Below, one piece after another: positions 8,109 to 14,696 of a stretch of 15,947 nucleotides of DNA. The translations under genes and the position numbers were made by a program. The DNA is taken from positions 1 to 15,947 of the forward strand of contig CALLVV010000083.1 of NCBI GenBank assembly GCA_938012815.1. The letters are read 5' to 3'. Below the pieces are notes generated by a model. That model worked only from the letters and a program-made list of their open reading frames with translations, had not been told where the DNA came from and did no database searches. This DNA comes from an uncultured Propionibacteriaceae bacterium (GTDB lineage: Bacteria; Actinomycetota; Actinomycetes; Propionibacteriales; Propionibacteriaceae). Numbering within the stretch: the first letter of the stretch is position 1; each line of letters opens with the position of its first letter.

Positions 8109-8232
8109 TTTTGCTGGCCTTACCCTGGTCCGCTGGCCCTAATGCCGGTTTGCTGGCCTTGTTCATGTTCGCTGGCCTCACAGCGCAGGCAAACGTGAAC
8201 AAGGCCAGCAAAACAGGAACAAGGCCAGCAAA
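8109..8232. repeat. Array of six GCTGGCC heptamers, four direct then two inverted, about 20-base period
   Basis: GCTGGCC occurs at 8113, 8132, 8152 and 8171 (steps of 19, 20 and 19 bases). Its complement GGCCAGC follows at 8203 and 8223 (step 20). Copies share a wider consensus close to TTTGCTGGCCTTGTTC. TTTGCTGGCCTTGTTCA (8149-8165) and its exact 17-base complement (8196-8212) could form a long hairpin, extended by four more pairs including one wobble, around a ~22-base loop. The block fills much of the gap between the divergent glycan operon and yaaA. Function unknown: operator array, bidirectional terminator-like structure or dispersed intergenic repeat. Confidence 0.7.
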
Positions 8233-8252
8233 CCGAGGGGAGAGGGGCAGGG

Positions 8253-9041
8253 ATGGGCGACAATGAGGGCATGCTGAGCGTCCTCTCCCCCGCCAAGTCA
8301 CTCGACTTCGACTCGCCGATAACCGCCGTCGGACACACCGAACCGCGGTTGATCGACGAGACCGAGGGGCTGATCGAGATCATGCGCACCAAATCGCCCG
8401 GCGACATCGCGAAACTGATGCGCATCTCCGAGGACCTGGCCCATCTCAACGCGACGCGCTACCGCGAGTTCACCACCCCGCACACCCCCGACGACTCACG
8501 CCCGGCAGTGCTGGCCTTCAACGGCGACGTCTACCAGGGGCTGCGTGCCCGCGACTTCGACACCCGAGACTTCACCGAGGCGCAGAAAAGCCTGCGGATC
8601 CTGTCCGGGCTCTACGGCCTGCTGCGTCCCCTCGACCTGATCCAGCCGCACCGCCTGGAGATGGGCACCCGCCTGGCCACCGACCGCGGCCGCAACCTCC
8701 GCGACTGGTGGGGCGGCCGCATCACCGACCTGCTGCGCGAGGACCTGGCCGCATCCCCGGGGGAGAAGGTGCTGGTCAACCTGGCGTCGCAGGAGTACTT
8801 CGCCGCCGTCGACGCCGACCGCCTCGACGCGCGGATCGTCACCCCGCGTTTCGAGGACCGTGACCGGAACGGCACCGCTCGCGTGGTCAGTTTCCACGCC
8901 AAACGCGCCCGCGGCGCCATGGCCGGCTGGCTGGTCCGCAACCAGGTCCGATCCGCGGCGGACCTCCCCGATTTCGCCGAGAACGGCTACGCCTACGACG
9001 AGCAGCGTTCGATGCCCGATGCCCCCGTCTTCGTCCGCTGA
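8253..9041 (+). CDS. yaaA: Peroxide stress protein YaaA (DUF328/UPF0246 family)
   Basis: A 262-residue full-length member of the YaaA family, cytoplasmic DNA-binding proteins linked in E. coli to limiting iron-driven oxidative damage. Family landmarks are MLSVLSPAKSLDF near the N-terminus, FNGDVYQGL, the strongly conserved ILSGLYGLLRPLDLIQPHRL block, the NLASQEYF segment and KRARGAMAGW near the C-terminus. Two starts are possible. The ATG at 8253 has GGAGAGGGGCAGGG just upstream. The ATG at 8271 aligns with the usual family start (MLxxLSPAK) but has only a GAGGG one base away. I kept 8253 for the better ribosome binding site; the extra residues would be MGDNEG. It stands alone, divergent from the glycan operon, and its 3' end abuts the remnant of a convergent ATPase gene. 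Confidence 0.92.
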   Translation: MGDNEGMLSVLSPAKSLDFDSPITAVGHTEPRLIDETEGLIEIMRTKSPGDIAKLMRISEDLAHLNATRYREFTTPHTPDDSRPAVLAFNGDVYQGLRARDFDTRDFTEAQKSLRILSGLYGLLRPLDLIQPHRLEMGTRLATDRGRNLRDWWGGRITDLLREDLAASPGEKVLVNLASQEYFAAVDADRLDARIVTPRFEDRDRNGTARVVSFHAKRARGAMAGWLVRNQVRSAADLPDFAENGYAYDEQRSMPDAPVFVR

Positions 9042-9044
9042 CCG

Positions 9045-9349
9045 GGTCGCGGAGCCAGAAGAGGTGTTTGACGTCCCGATCCGTGACCGACGCCGACAGT
9101 TTCACCTCGACCCCCACCAGCGCACCGCCACGTCCCTCGACCAGCAGGTCGATCTCGTGTTCTCCCCGGTGTGTCCGGAATCCTTCGCCAGCGGGTTGCT
9201 GCTGCCGGTCAGCAGGAAGGAACCAGCAGGGGCACCGTCACCGACATCTCGGTCTTGCCAACCCCTTTCGGGCCGTCCAAGGCGATGGCGGGCAGGTCAG
9301 GCAGCAGCTCATCCAGCTCCTTGTCAATCGCCCTTTCCGGGTACTCCAT
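9045..9349 (-). pseudogene. Decayed DUF4143-type ATP-binding protein (AAA ATPase), three fragments in three frames
   Basis: Reading from ATG 9349, the first ~45 residues (MEYPERAIDKELDELL, then ALDGPKGVGKTE with a Walker A GPKGVGKT) match the N-terminus of ATPases that carry a C-terminal DUF4143 domain. The frame then hits a stop. A +1-shifted piece GSFLLTGSSNP matches the sensor-1-like region, and a third frame reads FRTHRGEHEIDLLVEG followed by GVEVKLSASVTDRDVKHLFW, the DUF4143 C-terminal nuclease-like segment. Functional relatives are usually about 400 residues; here barely 100 survive, so at least two large internal deletions occurred. The 3' end is cut off against the yaaA stop. The region explains the otherwise empty sequence after yaaA. 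Confidence 0.8.
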
Positions 9350-9358
9350 CGCGTCAGT

Positions 9359-9398
9359 GCTACAGATTCGCAGGTTCAAACGCTACAGATTCGCAGGT
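9359..9398. repeat. Two direct copies of a 17-base repeat upstream of the decayed ATPase
   Basis: GCTACAGATTCGCAGGT occurs identically at 9359-9375 and 9382-9398, a 23-base period. The pair lies 10 to 49 bases upstream of the ATG of the decayed DUF4143-type gene, where a promoter or operator would be expected. Two close exact copies suggest tandem operator sites, a promoter duplication, or a short repeat created during decay. Confidence 0.6.
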
Positions 9399-9434
9399 CG
9401 GATGCCGCCCTGCGGGGATGAACCTCTCCCGCCT

Positions 9435-9448
9435 TACACTGAAATCAG
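9435..9448 (+). promoter_or_regulatory. Candidate -10 box (TACACT) plus dyad upstream of the first peptidoglycan-binding gene
   Basis: TACACT (9435-9440) fits the actinobacterial TAnnnT -10 pattern and runs into CTGAAATCAG, a short dyad at the likely transcription start. The paralogous gene has the same TACACT followed by CTGAAGTTCAG at about the same distance, which is the main support. No clear -35 is visible. The start codon is 225 bases downstream, leaving a long leader in which I see no other gene. Confidence 0.4.
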
Positions 9449-9665
9449 AATTGAAGCAAGAGCGGAGACCCTTCGGTCACTGACCCGCCAGGAGATCCCG
9501 CGGATGAGGCTTGCGTGGTGGACATGCCGCCAGGAACGGTTTACAGCCCTCTGCACAATCTCCAACGGATCGGATTTCCACGATCAAGAACCAGCCAGCC
9601 GGATGATCACCCGGGGCCCGGTGACCCGCGCCCAGAAACTCCCAGAGACCAGAAAGGACAGGATC

Positions 9666-10151
9666 ATGACCACTGAACATTCCGGATTGTCTCGCAGGAC
9701 CCTGCTGTCCACTGTCACCCTGGGCGTCCCCGCCCTGGGCCTGTTGGGTGCAGCGAACCTGATCGGCGCCCCCGCCGCCAATGCGAAGAAAACGCGGATC
9801 ACACTGGATGGCTGGTGGGGTCACGAGACGACGAAGCTGCTCCAGGCGGCCCTCGGTTTCCCCCAGACCGGGGTGATCGACAGCCAGCCCGCAAGCCTGG
9901 CGAAGCAGAACACCGCCCTGTACGCAGGCTGGGACTGGGTGCCTGACAGCCGCGCCAAAGGTGCGCCGGTGCTCCGGGAGCTGCAGAAGATGCTTGAGGT
10001 TCCCCAGGACGGCCTGATCGGTCCCGTCACCATCAAGGCCCTGCAGACCGACTACGGCGGAGGTACAGCCCTCGACGGAGTCCTGGTCGGCCCCTCCCCC
10101 ACCGTCAGGGGTTTCCAGCTGCAGATCGAATTCCTCCTGCCCGCCAAATGA
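9666..10151 (+). CDS. Tat-exported small peptidoglycan-binding-like protein, copy 1
   Basis: A 161-residue predicted secreted protein. It begins with a twin-arginine signal: SRRTLLS (9-15), a hydrophobic core around 17-35 and a likely cleavage after ANA (38-40). The mature part contains two peptidoglycan-binding-like repeats: DGWWGHETTKLLQAALG (48-64) and LRELQKML followed by DGLIGPVTIKALQ (115-127). A third DGVLVGPSPTVRGFQ motif is near the end. These follow the LQxxLG...DGxxGpxTxxALQ pattern of PF01471-like cell-wall-binding modules. No amidase, lysozyme or peptidase domain is present. The start is ATG 9666 with AAAGGA seven bases upstream; longer in-frame starts lack this site and would bury the signal. 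A paralogue lies 0.8 kb downstream. Binding to the cell wall is inferred; the role is unknown. Confidence 0.85.
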   Translation: MTTEHSGLSRRTLLSTVTLGVPALGLLGAANLIGAPAANAKKTRITLDGWWGHETTKLLQAALGFPQTGVIDSQPASLAKQNTALYAGWDWVPDSRAKGAPVLRELQKMLEVPQDGLIGPVTIKALQTDYGGGTALDGVLVGPSPTVRGFQLQIEFLLPAK

Positions 10152-10164
10152 CAGCAAACCGAAA

Positions 10165-10190
10165 GGGGCGGTCCCGATCGGGACCGCCCC
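10165..10190. terminator. Perfect GC-rich palindrome after copy 1, likely bidirectional terminator
   Basis: GGGGCGGTCCCGA at 10165-10177 is followed directly by its exact complement to 10190, giving a 13-bp dyad 13 bases after the stop of copy 1 and 20 bases after the end of the convergent solute-binding remnant. The flanking T-run is short (TTT on the minus-strand side), so termination efficiency is uncertain. Confidence 0.65.
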
Positions 10191-10209
10191 TCACCACGCC
10201 GGGTATCGG

Positions 10210-10520
10210 TCAGTTGACGATCTGCTGGATGTCCGGGTCCTTGAGGTTCTCGGTGGACACCCACACCGATTCGGAGACCACGTTCTTCTCCGCAGGGTTC
10301 TCACCCTTCGACGCGGCAACGATCAGCTCGACCGTCTTCTTGCCCATGCCGTAGGGGTCTGCACCACGACGCCGCTGATCTTGCCCTGCTCCAACAGGGA
10401 AATGACGTCGACCCGAGGACCACCTTCCGCCACTGGTCCTGGACACCCATGATGGGCAGGCCGAAACCACCCGACTTGGCGATCAACACCCCTGCGAACA
10501 CTGACGTCGCCGCCATGCCA
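10210..10520 (-). pseudogene. Decayed sugar ABC transporter substrate-binding protein, C-terminal part
   Basis: Three consecutive frames together read like the C-terminus of a ribose-type periplasmic-binding protein (PF13407-like). In order they are AKSGGFGLPIMGVQDQW, then DVISLLEQGKISGVVVQTP, then YGMGKKTVELIVAASKGENP through VSESVWVSTENL to a TGA at 10212-10210. The 'I..LLEQG...GVVVQTPYGMG' pattern is the typical sugar-binding-protein C-lobe. At least two frameshifts (near 10420 and 10365) separate the pieces, and the signal sequence and N-lobe are missing, so the gene is dead. The last ~47 codons stay open, which suggests fairly recent loss. No permease or ATPase partner is in the window. 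Confidence 0.75.
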
Positions 10521-10530
10521 AGTCCGGGGG

Positions 10531-10754
10531 CAGGTCGATGCCGCCAACGGCTACCTCGACCGCAGGCTCGGCTATCTGGCAGCGATGGAGGACGCCGAGC
10601 TGCCGGGTGACGTGGTGGTGTCGCGGTATTGAGGCAGCAAGCGACCGCCGACGCCCACGACCTGCTGAGCCGGGGCGCGAGCACCGACCTGACGACGGTG
10701 GACCTCCACGGCAGCGACCTGGGCCGCGGCGCCGCGGATTCTGAATGGCGATGA
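10531..10754 (+). pseudogene. Unidentified coding remnant with one frameshift
   Basis: From 10531 the plus strand reads QVDAANGYLDRRLGYLAAM, then EDAELPGDVVVSRY and a stop at 10630. In the next frame, without a gap, it continues RQQATADAHDLLSRGASTDL, then TTVDLHGSDLGRG to a stop at 10754. Third codon positions are almost all G or C in both pieces, as in real genes here, and the break falls at one point, so this looks like the tail of a former gene joined to the decayed substrate-binding gene. I do not recognise the family. It could also be chance open frame in GC-rich DNA. Confidence 0.35.
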
Positions 10755-10767
10755 CCCCATGGAGACC

Positions 10768-10782
10768 TACACTGAAGTTCAG
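10768..10782 (+). promoter_or_regulatory. Candidate -10 box (TACACT) plus dyad upstream of the second peptidoglycan-binding gene
   Basis: TACACT (10768-10773) runs into the perfect dyad CTGAAGTTCAG (10772-10782). The block CC-TACACTGAA-TCAGAA is shared with the region upstream of copy 1, although the leaders that follow (213 bases here) are otherwise dissimilar. Retention of this block suggests a shared promoter and regulator. No -35 match is evident. Confidence 0.42.
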
Positions 10783-10986
10783 AAGATGTGAAACACGAAC
10801 GGAAATCATCGACCAATCGGTCATAGAACTGCTCGGCAAATGAAGCCGAAGGACGTTTCTGAAATTTCCTTCGATTCGAGAATCAACAGACCAGACGCCC
10901 AGAGGGTATCGCTCGCGAAGTTCGGCCGCCACGGCAATGATGCCCCGAAGGTGGTCCACCCGCAATCCCTTGGAAAAGAGAGAACA

Positions 10987-11466
10987 ATGACCATTCAACA
11001 TCCCGGAATGTCCCGCAGGACTCTACTGTCCACCATCACCCTGGGTGTCCCCGCATTGGGCCTGCTGGGAGCCGCGAACCTGATCGGCGCCCCCGCCGCC
11101 CAGGCCAAATCGGGCTCCCTGGTCGTCGACGGCTGGTGGGGACCCGCGACGACCCGGAGACTCCAGCTCGGGTTCGGCCTCCCCACGTCCGGGGTCGTCG
11201 AGGCCCAGTCCGCCGGCTGGGCCAAGCAGAACACCGCCCTGTCCTCGGGATGGCGTTGGGTGCCGAACAGCCGGGCGAGGGGTTCCGCCGTGATTCGCGG
11301 AGTGCAGGTCATGCTCGGCATCCCCCAGGATGGTCTGATCGGCCCCAAAACCATCCGCGCCATGCAGGCCAGGTACGGGCTGCCCCAGGACGGGGTCCTC
11401 GTCGGCCCCTCCCCCACCATCAGGCGTTTCCAGGAAGAACTCAACAATCCCGGAGGTGGTGAGTGA
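10987..11466 (+). CDS. Tat-exported small peptidoglycan-binding-like protein, copy 2
   Basis: A 159-residue paralogue of the preceding secreted protein. The signal region (residues 1-40) is identical at 34 positions, including SRRTLLST, and ends in AQA; the mature part is much more divergent. DGWWGPATTRRLQ (48-60) and DGLIGPKTIRAMQ (115-127) are canonical peptidoglycan-binding-like repeats, with a third DGVLVGPSPTIRRFQEEL (135-152). The mid-protein WAKQNTAL and W(R/D)WVP(N/D)SRA segments are shared by both copies. There is no catalytic domain. The start is ATG 10987, with only a purine-rich GGAAAAGAGAGAA upstream. It has its own putative promoter and a strong hairpin downstream, so it is probably monocistronic. 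Likely a cell-wall-associated secreted protein; function unknown. Confidence 0.85.
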   Translation: MTIQHPGMSRRTLLSTITLGVPALGLLGAANLIGAPAAQAKSGSLVVDGWWGPATTRRLQLGFGLPTSGVVEAQSAGWAKQNTALSSGWRWVPNSRARGSAVIRGVQVMLGIPQDGLIGPKTIRAMQARYGLPQDGVLVGPSPTIRRFQEELNNPGGGE

Positions 11467-11583
11467 GGGACCGTGAAGGGACGGCCCTGAACGAGGAGAC
11501 CGCTATGCCTTGAGAAACACCCCCACCTTCATCATCGCCCGACTGATCGGCAGCGTCACGGCCCGGGGCGGTGAAGGAGCAGG

Positions 11584-11631
11584 CCGGTTGAGCCAGCACG
11601 CGAACACCAGCGAGCGTGCTGGCTCAGCCGG
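11584..11631 (+). terminator. 18-bp stem hairpin between copy 2 and the type VII-like module
   Basis: The arms CCGGTTGAGCCAGCACGC (11584-11601) and GCGTGCTGGCTCAGCCGG (11614-11631) pair along all 18 positions with one G-U wobble, around a 12-base loop, followed by TTTCC. It separates the copy 2 gene from the next gene 110 bases downstream and most likely terminates copy 2 transcription. The rest of 11467-11741 holds nothing I can identify. Confidence 0.7.
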
Positions 11632-11741
11632 TTTCCGAGAAGAACCTCGTCACCGAGACCTCAATTTTCCTGGTTTCCTCATGCCGCCCGGGAAACGGGT
11701 CTAGCGTGTGTGGGCAACAGCCAGACAATGAGGAGTGCCCG

Positions 11742-13052
11742 ATGGAGTTGACCGGTTGCTGCTTCGCCCTCGACGTGCCCCCTGCCTGGAGGATGGAGAC
11801 GAACGACGGGGTGGTCATCGCCACCTCGGATGAATCGTTCGCGGGTTTCACCCCGAATGTCGTGCTGCGGGAGTCACGGTTGACGCGCCCGGCACCTACC
11901 TCCCTGGCGGCCGCGTCGCAGGCCAATCTCGCAGTGTTGTCGACCCAGCTTCCTGGTTCATTCTTCTTTCACGTAGAGGCACTCCCCGACGCCAATGCCG
12001 CGCCGGGGCCGGCGGAACGCCGTCGGCTGTGGGCGTTCTCGACGCTGAAGATCCCGGAGGCGCACGGCAACGCTCTGTGCCTGGTGATGATCCAGGACCT
12101 CCTCGTGGTGGGCGACGTGATCGCCGAGGCGACCGCGACCGTGCCGCTGATGGCCTGGCATCGCGGCAGCGCGTATGAATCCATCCTGGACAGCCTCCGT
12201 CCCCTGCCACCCACGACCCGCCAGGTCCCCCGCACCGACTCGGACATCTTCACGGTTGATCTCGACGACTGGGCCAGCAACCGCGACGGCGTTCCCCGGG
12301 AGAAACTGGACGTCCAGCCGGCTCCCGTTCCGGCGCTGGCCGGGGAGATCGCTGATCTGTCGGAGGGTGCGTTCAAGGCTCTCGACGACCTGATCGTGCT
12401 CGGGCGCTCCAGGAAGACCTCGAAGTTCTCGGCGGCTGGCCGGGAGTTGCGCCGGGCGGGACTGATCGACGATCCCGGTGCACTCACGGAACCGGGCGAG
12501 TGGGTGGCCGCCCATCTGCGGGACGGCCGGCACATGGCGGTCGCGGCGAACAGCTCACCTCCCCAGTTGTTGACCCTCTGGATCGGTGACATGACGGTTC
12601 TGGCCATTTCCCATCTCACCGATGCGGCCACCGGGAGGATCACTCACCGGATCGTCCACTGCCTGACGGACGATGTTCCTCGTCTCGTGTTCATGTGGCT
12701 CGAACTCCAGCCCAGCTGGGACATGACTTTCGAGATCACCTGCAGTCAGGCCGAGTTCATCGCGAAACTACAGACCGGCGCACCACCCGGGACCGTGCCC
12801 GACGGGGATGCAGCCGAATTCACGCGGCGGCGCCGGGTGGCGGTGTCGCGCATCGGACCGGATGACGACAAGGATGCGCCGGAGGTCGCCTGGGCGATGG
12901 CCCGGCCCCGGGGGGTCGCCCTGCTCACGGAGGGAACGGATGCGGACAGGGTGGTCGTGAGCAGAAACCCAGCAGAACCGTTCTGGCAGGTGCTTACGAG
13001 GGCCCTGCTGAATCTCGCGGAAGAAGAGGAACCGTGGCCCATTACAAAGTGA
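11742..13052 (+). CDS. Two-domain type VII secretion-associated protein (LpqN/DUF1795-like N-terminus)
   Basis: A 436-residue soluble protein without signal peptide or membrane segment. Residues 1-155 start with a beta strand and FALDVPPAWRMET, and continue through a domain whose pattern (vPpxW, later QANLAVLSTQLPG) resembles LpqN/DUF1795-like folds found beside actinobacterial secretion loci. After a linker rich in proline (155-200), residues 200-436 form a second alpha/beta domain (FKALDDLIVLGRS, LRRAGLI, WIGDMTVLAI) vaguely like EspG, the chaperone of ESX-secreted proteins. The latter comparison is weak. The start is ATG 11742 with GAGGAG six bases upstream. Its last 19 bases overlap the next gene, a small WXG100-like protein, so the two are translationally coupled. 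A chaperone or adaptor role for the downstream effector is inferred from context. Confidence 0.65.
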   Translation: MELTGCCFALDVPPAWRMETNDGVVIATSDESFAGFTPNVVLRESRLTRPAPTSLAAASQANLAVLSTQLPGSFFFHVEALPDANAAPGPAERRRLWAFSTLKIPEAHGNALCLVMIQDLLVVGDVIAEATATVPLMAWHRGSAYESILDSLRPLPPTTRQVPRTDSDIFTVDLDDWASNRDGVPREKLDVQPAPVPALAGEIADLSEGAFKALDDLIVLGRSRKTSKFSAAGRELRRAGLIDDPGALTEPGEWVAAHLRDGRHMAVAANSSPPQLLTLWIGDMTVLAISHLTDAATGRITHRIVHCLTDDVPRLVFMWLELQPSWDMTFEITCSQAEFIAKLQTGAPPGTVPDGDAAEFTRRRRVAVSRIGPDDDKDAPEVAWAMARPRGVALLTEGTDADRVVVSRNPAEPFWQVLTRALLNLAEEEEPWPITK

Positions 13053-13386
13053 ATGCCGAAACCTGCTATTCGATTTTCACCAAGGCGGAATCGAGCGTCT
13101 CGCCGGCGCAGTCGGCCCATTCGAGCATCCGCAGTGGCGTCGATCAACTGGGCGCCCTGTGCGCCAAGGGCGAGGCCGCCCAGATCACGTCGGCGTTGCA
13201 GGGAGCCTACAATCGGGTTCTGACCCAGAGCATGACCGCTGCGGAGCAGAGGATCACAAAAGCGGTCGCGGGGGACGTGGAGCGGTGGCGGCCATCCAGG
13301 AGGGCGATGAGATCATGGCCAATCGGAGCCAGGCCAGTGCGAAAAATGCGGGTGAAGTGCGAATCACGGATGGTTTTGAACGATGA
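13034..13386 (+). CDS. Small DUF6507/WXG100-like protein, interrupted by a single-base frameshift
   Basis: GTG 13034 opens a frame reading AHYKVNAETCYSIFTKAESS through ITSALQGAYNRVLTQSM to AVAGDVE (residue 83), all helical and typical of small ESX-type partner proteins. After that the frame turns into arginine-rich nonsense to 13399. The frame one base back continues sensibly as AVAAIQEGDEIMANRSQ to FER and stops at 13386, where TGA overlaps the next gene's ATG as ATGA. The GDEIMA motif near the end is characteristic of DUF6507-like proteins. The 353-base span is exactly one short of 118 codons, so one base was lost, probably near 13283 or in the G run 13270-13274. It may be a true mutation, an assembly error or, less likely, programmed shifting. 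Confidence 0.7.
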
Positions 13387-14696
13387 CCGTGACATATGAC
13401 GCCCTGTTGGATTGGCCGGATGCCGCTTCGATCGATTCGGAGGCCGAAGGGCTCATCGAAAAGGGAGAGTCCTTCTATGATGCCGTGGCCGAGGCCAAAG
13501 GGGCTTGGGATGGCCTGTCCGGAAACTACGAAGCACCTGAACAACAGCAGCTGCTCAGCGCTCTCGATCCCGCGCTGCGGAACGCGGAATCCGCCACAGG
13601 GGCTACCGCGTTGGTGGCATCGGCAATGGGAGGGTTCGCGAGTGCCCTTCAAGAACTGGAGCCGCGGAGACAACAACTCATCGCCGATGCCGAGGCGTTC
13701 AACCTCAAGGGATGCCCCGTGGATGAGGCCGAGCATGCGCAGCAGATGGCGGAGGGCGAGCAACTCCGGCAGAGCATCAATACACTCGTCGAGGAGTACC
13801 GCCAGAAGATAAAGGACTGCACCACGCATCTGGCAGGAATCAACAGCGAGGGCGGCTACTCGGACCCCCATGTGCCGGATGTAAACGGCGCCGCTCTGGG
13901 GCAGGTGCCGAATCTTGGGACGTCGATCGCGCAGTCGCGGGAGTTCATGAAGCTGAGGGTTTCGCGGGCCCTGAGGCTCTGGACAAATGTTGGGAACACC
14001 AAGGTCATGCAGTGGCTCGCGAACCGCAAGTGGCTGCCATCGTGGCTGGGGAAGATCAAGGGATCCATCCGTATCCCCTTACCCCCCAAGACCACGTCGT
14101 CCACGTCCTGGAGTCTCAAGGGGCCGCGTCCGCCGGGGAACTACTGGCAGAGGTTCGGGACAATCTTCAAGGAAACATTCCTCGGCCCGCCCAAGCCGAC
14201 GACGGTGCCGTCGGGGCCGACGGTGACCATGGACACGACCAAGGGGGTGGTGGGTGCTGGTGTGGAGAAGGCTGGGGCCACCACGTCGGGGGTCACGACG
14301 GCCGGACGTGTCCTGGGACGCGGGTTCTTCGCCGCCGGTGTCGTCATGACCTTCAACAGCGAATACCAGAAGGCCGATGCGGCCCTGAAGGAACAAGAAC
14401 CGGGCCTCTCCGACGGGGAACGCTTCGCCAGAGCAGGAGAAAAGGCCACAGCCCGCACGGGAGGACAGGTAGTCGGGGCAGCCGCCGCTGGCGCCGCTGT
14501 AGGCTCGCTTCTTCCCGTGGGTGGAACCGCCGTCGGCTTCGCCGTGGGCCTGGGAGTCGGCGCCGCCATGACATTCGTCCAAATAGGAGGAAAGAGTCTC
14601 GGCGACTGGGCAGGCGACACCGGAGAAGAGATCTGGAATGTCGGAAAGAAAATCGGAAAAGAGTTCTTCAATGGCATCAAAGGACTCTTCGGATGA
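13383..14696 (+). CDS. Putative type VII secretion effector: WXG-like N-terminus, glycine-zipper C-terminus
   Basis: A 437-residue protein with no Sec or Tat signal. Residues 1-155 are helical, with GAWDGLSGNYEAPE (40-53), a W-x-G helix turn, followed by heptad-rich stretches (84-150), as in LXG/WXG-type effectors. A proline-rich linker (232-282) ends in PTTVPSGPTVTMDTTKGVV (272-290). The C-terminus has an amphipathic part and an alternating glycine/alanine/valine hydrophobic stretch, GGQVVGAAAAGAAVGSLLPV (360-379), then GTAVGFAVGLGVGAAMTFV (381-399): glycine zippers as in membrane-active toxins such as staphylococcal TspA. The last ~35 residues are charged, ending GIKGLFG. The start is coupled to the small WXG100-like gene as ATGA and lacks a strong ribosome site of its own. 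The stop is coupled to the membrane-protein gene. The toxin role is inferred from architecture and context. Confidence 0.65.
   Translation: MTVTYDALLDWPDAASIDSEAEGLIEKGESFYDAVAEAKGAWDGLSGNYEAPEQQQLLSALDPALRNAESATGATALVASAMGGFASALQELEPRRQQLIADAEAFNLKGCPVDEAEHAQQMAEGEQLRQSINTLVEEYRQKIKDCTTHLAGINSEGGYSDPHVPDVNGAALGQVPNLGTSIAQSREFMKLRVSRALRLWTNVGNTKVMQWLANRKWLPSWLGKIKGSIRIPLPPKTTSSTSWSLKGPRPPGNYWQRFGTIFKETFLGPPKPTTVPSGPTVTMDTTKGVVGAGVEKAGATTSGVTTAGRVLGRGFFAAGVVMTFNSEYQKADAALKEQEPGLSDGERFARAGEKATARTGGQVVGAAAAGAAVGSLLPVGGTAVGFAVGLGVGAAMTFVQIGGKSLGDWAGDTGEEIWNVGKKIGKEFFNGIKGLFG

Noticed and set aside
8109..8232. CRISPR array
   Set aside because: Copies are short, imperfect, change orientation and repeat every ~20 bases, too close for repeat-spacer units, and no cas gene is present.
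9171..9665. N-terminal extension of the first peptidoglycan-binding gene
   Set aside because: The frame is open upstream, but it would put the Tat signal in mid-protein; AAAGGA before 9666 and alignment with copy 2 fix the start.
10847..10873. Riboswitch or small RNA in the leader of copy 2
   Set aside because: Only a 7-bp CGAAGGA/TCCTTCG stem with a loose loop is visible; no known riboswitch core could be recognised.
13284..13399. Arginine-rich C-terminus of the small WXG100-like gene as a genuine domain
   Set aside because: It begins abruptly where another frame continues the family-typical GDEIMA tail and stops in the coupling position, so a frameshift is the simpler explanation.
14012..14692. 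Long in-frame extension upstream of the membrane protein
   Set aside because: It is the effector gene read in the wrong frame, arginine- and glycine-rich; the ATGA-coupled ATG at 14693 gives a normal membrane protein.
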